DNA of 64,000 nucleotides from positions 372,001 through 436,000 of the forward strand of contig NZ_QPKV01000002.1 in the NCBI RefSeq assembly GCF_003339865.1, given 5' to 3'. Within the stretch, counting starts at the first letter, position 1, and every line of letters begins with the position of its first letter. Shown here one piece after another: positions 53,744 through 62,379 of the stretch. The DNA comes from Pedobacter chinensis (lineage in GTDB: Bacteria > Bacteroidota > Bacteroidia > Sphingobacteriales > Sphingobacteriaceae). The notes beneath the pieces are model-generated. The model was given only the letters and a program-made list of their open reading frames with translations, was not told where the DNA came from and did not search any database. The translations under genes and the position numbers were made by a program.

Positions 53744-54823
53744 ATGAACTTTCAAGATATCTTCCCTGTCCTTAAAGAATATACTTATTTAAACACGGCT
53801 AATTCCGGAATTCTTTATCAACCCCTGGCACAATGGCGTACAGAACACGATCAGGAATTTATGGATGGTGGAAGTAATTTCAGGTTGAAGCATGCAACAA
53901 TCATTGAAGATTTACGACGAAAACTCACTGAAATTTATAATACATCAACAAGCAACGTGTTTCTCACGCCAAATTTTTCTTTTAGCTTTAATACACTTTT
54001 AAATGGTTTGGATAAAAACCATCGTTTTTTGCTTTTGAATGAAGAATACCCTTCTGTGGCGTATCCGGTAACGAGCAGCGGCTTTGAATATCAACTTATT
54101 GATATCGATGAAAATCTGGAAGAAAACATCATTAAAGCAATCGACCAATTCAAACCAACTGCATTTGCTTTCAGCCTGGTGCAATACATCAGCGGATATA
54201 AATTATCAGAAGATTTCATTAAAAAAATTAAAGAAACTTACCCTCAGCTATTACTGCTGGCCGATGGAACTCAATTTTGTGGCACTACTAATTTCAACTT
54301 CTCAGCTTCTGGTCTTGATGCATTAATATCAAGTGGCTACAAATGGCTGCTCGGTGGTTATGGAAATGGATTCAGTTTACTTTCCGATCAGATTAAAGCT
54401 GAGATTTATCAGGATCGGCTAACGAAAGATCTGCCTACAGCACCATTTTTAAAGGGAAAAGATCATTTATCCATGAGCTTTGAACCCGGGCATTTAGATA
54501 CCTTAAACTTCGGATCGCTTTATCAAAGTCTTAACTTTCTTCAATCTATAGGAATAGATAATATTGAGAAAAGTAATCAACTGCTTAGTGAAAAAGCCAG
54601 ATCAGAATTTTACAAACGAGGTTTACTACCCGAATGGATGGTAAGCAGGGACAGTCAGTCGAACATCGTGAGCTTAAAACTGGATGAGCAAACGGTGCAA
54701 AAACTCGATATGGCTAAAATTCTTTGCTCAGCAAGGGGCGCAGGAACCAGGTTTTCTTTTCACTTTTACAATACTTTAAATGATTTGGAAAAACTACTGG
54801 ATGTGCTGGATGGAAAGGATTAG
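53744..54823 (+). CDS. class V aminotransferase-fold PLP enzyme, candidate hercynylcysteine sulfoxide lyase (EgtE-like)
   Basis: About 359 residues from the ATG at 53744 (MNFQDIFPVLKEYTYLNTAN), the normal class V start; the long upstream reading frame runs through REP-like DNA and is rejected. The fold-type I features are present: YLNTANSGILYQP, an Asp in LLLLADGTQFCG and the PLP Lys in SSGYKWLLGGYGNG, followed by GTRFSFHFYNT near the end. Its stop overlaps the convergent egtD stop by 4 bp. EgtE, the last enzyme of the pathway, belongs to this fold and no other candidate is nearby. A cysteine desulfurase-like or isopenicillin epimerase-like activity is the alternative. Confidence 0.7.
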   Translation: MNFQDIFPVLKEYTYLNTANSGILYQPLAQWRTEHDQEFMDGGSNFRLKHATIIEDLRRKLTEIYNTSTSNVFLTPNFSFSFNTLLNGLDKNHRFLLLNEEYPSVAYPVTSSGFEYQLIDIDENLEENIIKAIDQFKPTAFAFSLVQYISGYKLSEDFIKKIKETYPQLLLLADGTQFCGTTNFNFSASGLDALISSGYKWLLGGYGNGFSLLSDQIKAEIYQDRLTKDLPTAPFLKGKDHLSMSFEPGHLDTLNFGSLYQSLNFLQSIGIDNIEKSNQLLSEKARSEFYKRGLLPEWMVSRDSQSNIVSLKLDEQTVQKLDMAKILCSARGAGTRFSFHFYNTLNDLEKLLDVLDGKD

Positions 54824-55794
54824 CTTACTTTCCAAATGGCATCAACAAAGTATTCATGATGATCAAAGAAACGATGAACAGGCATAAAACCAGTTTTATT
54901 GGCTAAAGCGTCAATCTCTTCTAAAGCATATTTTTGTGAAATTTCCATGTAAATGTATTCATTCTTTTTAAAATGAATGGTTTCATCGCTAATGTTAACC
55001 GTCTGATTTTCCAGGCTGATGAGATAACTTTTACATGCTCCTGATTCCGGATCATAAGAAGCGTAATGATCAAAACACGACACATCAAAATCGCCGTTTA
55101 ATTCTCTGTTGATGCGATGTAAAAGATTCAAATTAAAAGAACGGGTAATCCCGGCAGCATCGTTATAAGCTGCAAGAATTTGTTGTGGATTTTTTTTCAG
55201 ATCGAAGCCAATAATCAACAGATCATTGGGCGATAATTCATTTCGGAGATCAAGGCAAAATGCTTCAGCTTCCATTAAATCCATGTTACCAATATTAGCG
55301 CCCATAAATAAGACCACTTTTCTCCGGTCAGAAATTTCCTTGGCTTTTTTAAGCATTTTAAAATAATCGCCGTTTAATCCTTTCATTTGTAATTGAGGTA
55401 ATTTTTTCGGCAAATTTTCTTCCAAATCGCTGATTACATGTTCAGAAATATCAATCGGCAAATAGGTAAATTCCAGTTGTTGCTGTACCAATGCCTTTAG
55501 CAAATGAATAGATTTAGTGGCATCTCCTGCACCCAGTTCTATTAAATCGAAAGCATCATCGGTGGCAGCAATAAACCTGGCCAGCTTTGACGATTGCTCC
55601 TGAAGGATTTCCATCTCCGCATCGGTCAGGTAATATTCATCCATTTCCATGATCTGCTGAAAAATTCGATCACCATTTTCATCATAGAAATACTTCGAGC
55701 TTAGAAACTTTGGTTCAGCCTGCAATCCATTTAAAACATCGGTTAAAAACTGCGAACCAACCGTGACAATGGGTGGTGTAATCATTGGATTCAT
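54820..55794 (-). CDS. egtD: L-histidine N-alpha-methyltransferase
   Basis: A 324-residue SAM-dependent methyltransferase that trimethylates histidine to hercynine, the first step of ergothioneine synthesis. Family features: GLQAEPKFLSSKYFYDENGD, IMEMDEYYLTDAEMEIL (the Tyr-containing histidine pocket segment), the SAM motif LIELGAGDATKSIHLL, TYLPIDIS and FMGANIGNMDLMEAEAF. Length is as expected (about 320). It is the last gene of the five-gene operon, 7 bp after egtB. Confidence 0.92.
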   Translation of the reverse strand: MNPMITPPIVTVGSQFLTDVLNGLQAEPKFLSSKYFYDENGDRIFQQIMEMDEYYLTDAEMEILQEQSSKLARFIAATDDAFDLIELGAGDATKSIHLLKALVQQQLEFTYLPIDISEHVISDLEENLPKKLPQLQMKGLNGDYFKMLKKAKEISDRRKVVLFMGANIGNMDLMEAEAFCLDLRNELSPNDLLIIGFDLKKNPQQILAAYNDAAGITRSFNLNLLHRINRELNGDFDVSCFDHYASYDPESGACKSYLISLENQTVNISDETIHFKKNEYIYMEISQKYALEEIDALANKTGFMPVHRFFDHHEYFVDAIWKVS

Positions 55795-55801
55795 GTGTAT
55801 T

Positions 55802-56950
55802 TTATTTAGCTAATCGAATTCCTGTAAATTGCCATCTTAAATGCGGATGGAAAAAATTTCTGTACGTTAAACGTTCATGCCCCTCAGGTGTAGCAACTGA
55901 TGCGCCACGGAGTACTTTTTGATTGACCATAAATTTTCCGTTATATTCTCCAATCGCACCAGGTGCTTTATTAAAACCAGGATAAGGTAAATAGGCACTC
56001 TCTGTCCACTCCCACCTTTTGCCCCAGCTAAATTGCCGTGCAGCAATTTCCCATTCAAATTCCGTAGGTAAACGCATACCCTTCCAACTGGCATAAGCAT
56101 ATGCTTCGTAATAGCTGACATGAGTTACGGGTGCTTTAAAATCAATATGCCGCAGGCCATGTAAGGTATAATTAAACCAGGTATCATTAATTTCGTTCCA
56201 GTACAGGGGTGCTTTAATTTGATTGTTTTTTACCCAATCCCAGCCTTCTGCATGCCAATAAATAAAGTTTTGATAGCCTCCTGCGATGATAAAATCAAGA
56301 TATTCTTCATTGGTCACTAATGATGTACTGATCGAAAAATCCTGCAGGTAAACCTTATGTCGCGATAATTCATTATCGAAACAAAATCCATCGCCCTGAT
56401 AACCAACCTCGTAAACACCCTCAGAGATATTGATCGCATCAACTGCTGAAACCCCATCAGTTTTATCTTTCCAATTCCTGGAATATGCAGGAAATAACGG
56501 ATTGTTTCCAAGAATGTATTTAATATCAGTGAGTAATAACTCCTGATGTTGCTGTTCGTGGTTAAAACCAAGTAAAAGCAATTCCATTAATTTTTCATCA
56601 ACAGCACAAGCAAGCAACCTGGTCATGGCTTCATCTACGTAAGCCCGGTATTGATAAACCTCATTCACACTTGGTCTGCTTAAATTTCCACGATCTGTAC
56701 GAATTACCCTCGCACCCACCGTTTCATAGTAGCTGTTGAAAACATAATTATAATCTTCATTGAATTCCTGGTAACCTGCTGAATATGGCTTCAAAATAAA
56801 GGTTTCGAAAAACCAGGTGGTATGACCTAGATGCCACTTCGGTGGACTCACATCCACAATTGGCTGAACAACGTAATCCTCCGTTTGTAAGGGCTCACAT
56901 ATTTCTTCTGAATATTTTCTGATTTTTAAGTATTCGTTTACCAAATTCAT
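55802..56950 (-). CDS. egtB: ergothioneine biosynthesis sulfoxide synthase EgtB
   Basis: A 382-residue non-heme iron enzyme that joins hercynine with a sulfur donor. An N-terminal DinB-like domain supplies iron ligands: WHLGHTTWFFETF and FNHEQQHQELLLTDIK (HxxxHxE). A C-terminal formylglycine-generating-enzyme-like domain has GYQGDGFCFDNELSRHKVYL, GMRLPTEFEWEIAARQF and a final LRWQFTGIRLAK. No egtA or egtC lies nearby, so cysteine itself is the likely donor instead of gamma-glutamylcysteine. It shares one base with the permease stop and precedes egtD. OvoA is less likely because OvoA carries a fused methyltransferase. Confidence 0.92.
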   Translation of the reverse strand: MNLVNEYLKIRKYSEEICEPLQTEDYVVQPIVDVSPPKWHLGHTTWFFETFILKPYSAGYQEFNEDYNYVFNSYYETVGARVIRTDRGNLSRPSVNEVYQYRAYVDEAMTRLLACAVDEKLMELLLLGFNHEQQHQELLLTDIKYILGNNPLFPAYSRNWKDKTDGVSAVDAINISEGVYEVGYQGDGFCFDNELSRHKVYLQDFSISTSLVTNEEYLDFIIAGGYQNFIYWHAEGWDWVKNNQIKAPLYWNEINDTWFNYTLHGLRHIDFKAPVTHVSYYEAYAYASWKGMRLPTEFEWEIAARQFSWGKRWEWTESAYLPYPGFNKAPGAIGEYNGKFMVNQKVLRGASVATPEGHERLTYRNFFHPHLRWQFTGIRLAK

Positions 56951-58521
56951 TAGTTTTTATCTAGGTAATTTTTGAGATCGGTAATGCTATAAACAGCCAG
57001 CGCTTTTGATTGTTTTCGCCTCATCATTAAAGCATAAGAATTATTAAAGCCAATAGGTGTTAACCACTTGATTTGGAATTTCTTAAGAAATTCATCTTTT
57101 ACATAATGATAGGTTTCATCTTTATTGTGTGCAATTTTCTTTGCAAAATTAGCTTCAGGTTGAAGCAGAACCAATAATCCCGTTCCGGTATATTCCGGAT
57201 AAAAATCAATCTGATTATTAACTAAAGCATCAAAACAAATTTTAGTGCCACCTAAACCGGTTTTGGTAGAAACCTGATAATGAGTATTTCCCTCAATGAG
57301 CATTTTGTACATTTCGGCAAGAATATATTGCTCTCCAAAAATTTTCGAACCAATTCTTACTATTTCTCCATTACCATTTCTGGGTGCTTTATATAGTTTT
57401 TGTGCGGTCAGAAAATCTTTGGCCACCTTTTCAGGACTTTGATGAAGGTAATCGGTTTTGTAGTTCAGATCGGTCATGATGGAATCTGTGATTTTCCCGG
57501 CAAGCAAATCCAGCACATTCTCCAGTTCAGGAAATTTTTTCAAAGCAGATTGACGGACAATTGGTGCTGCATAGTATGGTGGAAAAATAGATTTATCATC
57601 TTTCAATATCGTTAAATCAAATGCCTTTAATCTTCCATCGGTAGAATATCCGCTAATCACATCCAATTCTTTCGCATAAGCTGCTTTGTACATTACTGCA
57701 TCACTGATTACGATGGTGCGAATTTTGAGTCCATAAACGGATTTCAACCCTAAATCGCCATCTTGCCTGCCCATAAATTCGGGAGTAAAACCTGCAGTGA
57801 GCGAACTACCATAAGTTTTGGGAATTAAATATAATCCACTCAACAAAAGAATAGCAAAAGGCAAAACAAACAGAATTTTTCTTAACTTTTTAAAATTGAG
57901 TTTTTGCAGCAATGCCAGTGCACCATCTAAAAAAACTGCTAAAACGGCTGCAGGAATAGCACCAGCCAAAATCATGTTGGTGTTGTTTAGAGAGATACCA
58001 CCAAAAATAAATTCACCTAGTCCACCAGCTGCAATATACGAAGCCAGGGTTGCCACTCCCACATTAATCACTGTTGCTGTACGTATTCCCGCCAAAATAA
58101 CAGGCATAGCTAATGGAAGTTCTACTTTAAATAAAATTTGCATAGCGCTCATTCCCATCCCCTTTGCTGCTTCTCTTACGCTTGGTTCAACCCCAATAAT
58201 TCCAGTATAGGTATTTCGAACAATTGGTAAAAGCGCATAAATAAGTAAAGCTACAATTGCTGGCTTAGCGCCAATTCCAAGCAGTGGAATCATAAAACCC
58301 AATAAAGCAATGCTTGGAATGGTTTGAAGGATGCCTGCAAAACCAAGTACAGTACCCGAAAGCTTTCTTTTCCTGGCGATCAAAATGCCCAGCGGTAAAC
58401 CAACCAGCACTGCAAAAAACAGCGAGATGAAGGTAAGTCCTAAATGCTGCAGGGTTTGGTTGAACAATTTATCAGATTGCGCTGCCATGAACTGCCACAA
58501 GCTTTGTTGAGTTTCATTCAT
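56950..58521 (-). CDS. ABC transporter permease fused to a circularly permuted betaine-type substrate-binding domain (EgtU-like)
   Basis: 523 residues. Residues about 25-232 are a binding-protein-dependent permease with the EAA-type loop (VREAAKGMGMSAMQILFKVE) and some six membrane helices. Then follows a ProX/OpuBC-type binding domain, but in inverted lobe order. The usual second lobe (LTAGFTPEFMGRQDGDLGL, STDGRLKAFDLTILKDD, FPPYYAAPIV, about residues 241-375) comes first. The usual first lobe (VRIGSKIFGEQYILAEMY, TGLGGTKICFDAL, IDFYPEYTGTGLL, GFNNSYALMM, about 388-523) comes last. A linker of about 12 residues joins the old termini. Location beside egtB/egtD suggests ergothioneine or hercynine as ligand. 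Confidence 0.85.
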   Translation of the reverse strand: MNETQQSLWQFMAAQSDKLFNQTLQHLGLTFISLFFAVLVGLPLGILIARKRKLSGTVLGFAGILQTIPSIALLGFMIPLLGIGAKPAIVALLIYALLPIVRNTYTGIIGVEPSVREAAKGMGMSAMQILFKVELPLAMPVILAGIRTATVINVGVATLASYIAAGGLGEFIFGGISLNNTNMILAGAIPAAVLAVFLDGALALLQKLNFKKLRKILFVLPFAILLLSGLYLIPKTYGSSLTAGFTPEFMGRQDGDLGLKSVYGLKIRTIVISDAVMYKAAYAKELDVISGYSTDGRLKAFDLTILKDDKSIFPPYYAAPIVRQSALKKFPELENVLDLLAGKITDSIMTDLNYKTDYLHQSPEKVAKDFLTAQKLYKAPRNGNGEIVRIGSKIFGEQYILAEMYKMLIEGNTHYQVSTKTGLGGTKICFDALVNNQIDFYPEYTGTGLLVLLQPEANFAKKIAHNKDETYHYVKDEFLKKFQIKWLTPIGFNNSYALMMRRKQSKALAVYSITDLKNYLDKN

Positions 58522-59473
58522 GGTATTGATTATTTTGGTAATGATTAAACGCTGTTGTTAAAGCATTGAAGTCAATTGTTTTTTGTTCGTTTGATTGTCC
58601 ATTTACAGTGAGTTTATTTTCCTGTTGCGATTGTAATTTTTCCATGGCATCCCAAATGCTTTCTGTTGATGAAATGGACGCATTACCGTCAGATTTTAAA
58701 TTTGGTAATAAATCCCAAATATCATTTAGTGATATCATTTTGAACTCTAATGAAAGCCGCTCGCTGGCTAAAAAATTTCTGGCAAATTCATTAACCGGAT
58801 GATAAAGCAATTCTTTAGGTGTACCTATTTGAATGATTGTGCCTTGATCCATCAAACAAATCCGATCGGCCAGATCGAATGCCTCATGAATATCATGAGT
58901 GACCATTACAATTGTTTTTCGCTTAAGTTCTTCAAGGGCTTTGAACTCTTTCCTGATGCTTAAACGCGTGATATTATCTAAAGCGCCGAATGGCTCATCC
59001 ATTAATAAAACGGCAGGATCAGTAACCAAAGCACGAGCCAAACCCACACGTTGCTGTTGCCCGCCACTCAGTTCATTCGGAAACATAGATGAATATTTCC
59101 CGGGAAGATGAAGTTTTTCCAAAATCTCAGTGCTTCGCGATTTAATTTTTTCCTTATTCCACCCCAGTAATTTTGGCACAACTGCTATATTTTCTGCAAC
59201 GGTATAGTGCGGAAACAAGCCAATATTTTGCAATACATATCCGATTCCACGTCGTAATTTTTCAGTTTGTTCGTTTGCAATATCTTTTCCATCAATACTA
59301 ATACTACCCGAATCAGGTACAATCAAGCGGTTAATCATTTTAAGTGTAGTGGTTTTCCCACAACCACTTGTTCCCAGCAAGATCAGATTTTCTCCTTCTG
59401 AAACCTCAAAAGAAACATCCTTAACCGCTTGAGTATCACAAAAGCTTTTATTAACGGCATTGAGTTTAATCAT
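58514..59473 (-). CDS. ABC transporter ATP-binding protein (OpuCA/EgtV-like)
   Basis: A 319-residue ATPase. Walker A LLGTSGCGKTTTLKMI, Q-loop GYVLQNIGLFPHYT, signature LSGGQQQRVGLARAL, Walker B AVLLMDEPFGALD and switch His in MVTHDIHEAFDLAD are complete. It is of the osmoprotectant/quaternary-amine type. No CBS pair is seen; the C-terminal 80 residues (after LSLEFKMISLNDIWDLL) are polar and not recognised. It overlaps the permease by 8 bp and the flavoprotein by 4 bp, so the three are translated together. Confidence 0.93.
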   Translation of the reverse strand: MIKLNAVNKSFCDTQAVKDVSFEVSEGENLILLGTSGCGKTTTLKMINRLIVPDSGSISIDGKDIANEQTEKLRRGIGYVLQNIGLFPHYTVAENIAVVPKLLGWNKEKIKSRSTEILEKLHLPGKYSSMFPNELSGGQQQRVGLARALVTDPAVLLMDEPFGALDNITRLSIRKEFKALEELKRKTIVMVTHDIHEAFDLADRICLMDQGTIIQIGTPKELLYHPVNEFARNFLASERLSLEFKMISLNDIWDLLPNLKSDGNASISSTESIWDAMEKLQSQQENKLTVNGQSNEQKTIDFNALTTAFNHYQNNQYHE

Positions 59474-60858
59474 GCTTCATCCTTAAATTTCATAAAAAGA
59501 TTATTTAACGACTCTGTGTAAGTCGGATGTGCAAAAACGCAATGCCTGATTCGATCATAAGTGATTCCACCTTCCATAGCCATTTGCAATACCGACATAA
59601 TTTCTCCGCCCTCCGAAGCAATAATCGCTGCACCTAAAATCCTTTTGCTTTCTGCATCTACTATTGCTTTCATTAAGCCCATTGTTTCACCTGTTTCAAT
59701 CCCTCTGGCTACCTGCGACATTGGAAGTATGGCAACCCTATAGTTTAATCCTTTTTCTTTTGCCTCATTTTCCGAAATGCCAATCCTGGCCAATTGAGGA
59801 TCTGTAAACATGCAATACGGAATGGGCCTGTTTTTTATGGAAAGCTTAGCGCCCTCAATCAGATTGCGGTAAACAATGGTATAATCATTATAGGCAATAT
59901 GCGTAAAGGCAGGCCCACCCTTCACATCACCCAATGCATAAATACCCTTAATATTGGTTTCCAGTTTTTGGTTGACAAGGATATGTCCCTGATGATCTGT
60001 CTTAACACCACAGTAAATTAAACCGAGATCTTCAGTTTGAGGTTTACGTCCGGTAGCGATGAGCACATGACTACATTTTATTTTTTTTGCTGATGATTCT
60101 GAATTGAGTTCTACTTGTAAACCGCTTTTTGCTTTTTTGATTTCAGTAACATCAACACCCGTTAATACCTCTATTTTTTCATTGGTCAGTACATTGCATA
60201 TCTCCTTAGAAATATCCTGATCTTCTTTGGCCAGAATATTCGGCGATTTTTCAAGAATTGTAATTTTACTGCCGAAACGGCTAAACATTTGTCCGAATTC
60301 TAAACCAATATAATTCCCGCCGATGATGACAATATGTTCCGGAACCTCATCCAGTTCTAAAATAGATGTTGAAGTGAGATAATCAACTTCATTTAAACCT
60401 TTTATAGGTGGAATAATGGTTTTTGCACCCGTATTAATAAAAATAAGATCTGCACTCAGGTTTTCAATCTTACCATCCGCTAAATCAACCCTCAGTTCTT
60501 TCGTTCCCGTAAAAGTAGCTCTACCCATTAATAGCGTTAGCCCCTTTGTCGATTCAATGCCTCTTTCAGATGAAGCCCTGAATTGTTCAACGATTTCATC
60601 CTTTCGTTTTTTTATTTTTTTAAAATCAACTTTAACCTGCCCAACCTCTATCCCCAAATGAGTTGCATTTTTTGCCTGATAAGCTGCTTTAGCCGAAGCA
60701 ATCATTGTTTTAGTGGGCGTACAACCATCATTTATACAGGTTCCACCGACCAATCTTTTTTCAATTATTGCTGTTTTCTTCCCGGCTTCTGCTAATTTCT
60801 TCGCCAATGGAATACCTGCTTGCCCGGCTCCTATAATAATTGCGTCGTAGTGTTTCAT
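59470..60858 (-). CDS. pyridine nucleotide-disulfide oxidoreductase (mercuric reductase/dihydrolipoamide dehydrogenase-like)
   Basis: A 462-residue FAD enzyme. The FAD motif IIIGAGQAGIPLAKKLAEAG opens the protein; the redox-active disulfide is in GGTCINDGCTPTKT (Cys-x4-Cys). The NAD(P) motif is HIVIIGGNYIGLEFGQMFS, the second FAD motif IYALGDVKGGPAFTHIAY, and the C-terminal dimer catalytic segment is CVFAHPTYTESLNNLF with the His-Glu pair. It resembles generic MerA-like reductases without a metal-binding domain. As first gene of the ergothioneine operon it could reduce an oxidised thione or disulfide form; this is inference. True substrate is unknown. Confidence 0.85.
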   Translation of the reverse strand: MKHYDAIIIGAGQAGIPLAKKLAEAGKKTAIIEKRLVGGTCINDGCTPTKTMIASAKAAYQAKNATHLGIEVGQVKVDFKKIKKRKDEIVEQFRASSERGIESTKGLTLLMGRATFTGTKELRVDLADGKIENLSADLIFINTGAKTIIPPIKGLNEVDYLTSTSILELDEVPEHIVIIGGNYIGLEFGQMFSRFGSKITILEKSPNILAKEDQDISKEICNVLTNEKIEVLTGVDVTEIKKAKSGLQVELNSESSAKKIKCSHVLIATGRKPQTEDLGLIYCGVKTDHQGHILVNQKLETNIKGIYALGDVKGGPAFTHIAYNDYTIVYRNLIEGAKLSIKNRPIPYCMFTDPQLARIGISENEAKEKGLNYRVAILPMSQVARGIETGETMGLMKAIVDAESKRILGAAIIASEGGEIMSVLQMAMEGGITYDRIRHCVFAHPTYTESLNNLFMKFKDEA

Positions 60859-60939
60859 ATTTACTGATTACAAAAATAAAACTAGAAAACCCGGGCATTG
60901 TTTGTGTGGTTGATATTTTACATACTCAGAACAAGATTA

Positions 60940-61344
60940 TCATTCTTCATTTTGTACTGAAAATTGTGCTGAGTCAGCATCAGGTTGATTAAAAGTGCCG
61001 GTTTTGATGTCATAACCAAAAGGATCCTGATAAATATCATTTCCTTCGCCTTTCGGATTATCTCCATATTCATTCGGACCGTAATCACCCGGCCCAAAAA
61101 GCATCACAAATCCATAAAAAGGAATAATAATCCACCATCCAGACCTCCCTAAGTCGTGACAACGTTTAACGCCCTGGCTAATCATTAAATATACGGGCAA
61201 TAAAATTAAAATACCCATCCATTCCTGTCCTGCATTTTCTGCCAGTGCGCTAATAATAAACAGGATGAAGAAATAGCCAATAGTAGTGAGTGCGTATTCT
61301 GTACGACGAATTCTGCCGTAAAATGAAAAAGGATCTTTAAACAT
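60940..61344 (-). CDS. DUF805 family membrane protein
   Basis: A 134-residue paralogue of the protein at 9449: same start (FKDPFSFYGRIRRTEYALTT), three hydrophobic helices, the KRCHDLGRSGWWII loop, and a longer polar tail (GDNPKGEGNDIYQDPFGYD). The function of the family is unknown. It sits alone between the flavoprotein and cysM genes. Confidence 0.85.
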   Translation of the reverse strand: MFKDPFSFYGRIRRTEYALTTIGYFFILFIISALAENAGQEWMGILILLPVYLMISQGVKRCHDLGRSGWWIIIPFYGFVMLFGPGDYGPNEYGDNPKGEGNDIYQDPFGYDIKTGTFNQPDADSAQFSVQNEE

Positions 61345-61505
61345 TAGAGCGTTGGTTTTAATTTCAAATAATTATTGAAAAATAAAACTAATTTTCATAT
61401 TTATCAAGAATTCATGGTTTTTGTAAAATACTTTTTATACAGGGCAAAATCCGTTTCCTACATTACCTGCGGTGATTTGCCAGCAAGAAAACGGTAACAA
61501 ATAAT

Positions 61506-62378
61506 TTACCCAAAGAGATCGCTGCTCAAATAACGATCGCCCCGATCACATGCAATAAAAACAATCATTCCGCTTTCCAATTCTTCGGCAAGTTTTAATG
61601 CAGCAGCACAAGCGCCTCCACTGCTCATGCCGGCAAACAATCCTTCTTCCTTTGCCAGTCGGCGGGCCATTGCAGTAGCATCTGCCTGATCGATATCCAT
61701 TACCCGATCCACACGCTCAGGTTCAAATATTTTAGGTAAATATTCCTCTGGCCAACGGCGTATGCCTGGAATGGATGAGCCTTCTGTTGGTTGGCAACCT
61801 ATAATCTGTATATTATTATTTTGTTCTTTTAAAAAACGGGAACACCCCATAATGGTACCCGTTGTACCCATTGAGCTTACAAAATGGGTAATTCCACCAT
61901 TGGTATCTTTCCAGATTTCCGGACCCGTACTTTTATAATGTGCACCATAATTATCGGGATTGGAAAACTGGTTCAGTAAAAAATAACCTGGTTTTACTCC
62001 TTTTTCCTCAGCATAATCACGGCAAATCTCAATACTTTCCAACAGGGTTACTTTTGCACCAAAAGCTTCCATGGTTACTTTGCGTTCTCTGGTCGAATTT
62101 TCGGGCATAACGAGTTCAATTTCTAAACCATACAAACTGGCAATCATAGCCAATGCAATACCTGTATTGCCACTCGTGGCTTCAACCAGCCTGGTTTCCT
62201 TTGTAATTTCTCCACGCTCAATAGCGCTTCGAATCATATTTAATGATGCCCTGTCTTTTACACTACCGCCCGGATTATTTCCCTCCAGTTTTGCAAAAAT
62301 CTGAACATGAGGATTGGTATGAAGTCTTTTAAGCTCAGCCATTGGCGTATTGCCTATCAAATCAATTATTCCTGCCAT
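61506..62378 (-). CDS. cysM: cysteine synthase (CysM type)
   Basis: About 290 residues from the Met at 62378 (MAGIIDLIGNTPMAELKRL); the frame extends 23 residues upstream into cysE and is not used. The PLP Lys is K41 in PGGSVKDRASLNMI. The TSGNTG substrate loop and SSMGTTGTIMGCSRF phosphate-binding loop are present. It makes cysteine from O-acetylserine and sulfide (or thiosulfate). It begins 1 bp after the serine acetyltransferase stop, so the two genes form a cysteine operon. Cysteine is also the likely sulfur donor for EgtB. Confidence 0.93.
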   Translation of the reverse strand: MAGIIDLIGNTPMAELKRLHTNPHVQIFAKLEGNNPGGSVKDRASLNMIRSAIERGEITKETRLVEATSGNTGIALAMIASLYGLEIELVMPENSTRERKVTMEAFGAKVTLLESIEICRDYAEEKGVKPGYFLLNQFSNPDNYGAHYKSTGPEIWKDTNGGITHFVSSMGTTGTIMGCSRFLKEQNNNIQIIGCQPTEGSSIPGIRRWPEEYLPKIFEPERVDRVMDIDQADATAMARRLAKEEGLFAGMSSGGACAAALKLAEELESGMIVFIACDRGDRYLSSDLFG

Positions 62379-62379
62379 T

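Noticed and set aside
60871..60878. TATTTTTG as a -7 box for the ergothioneine operon
   Set aside because: Matches TAnnTTTG exactly but would leave a leader of only a few bases and has no good -33 element at the right distance.
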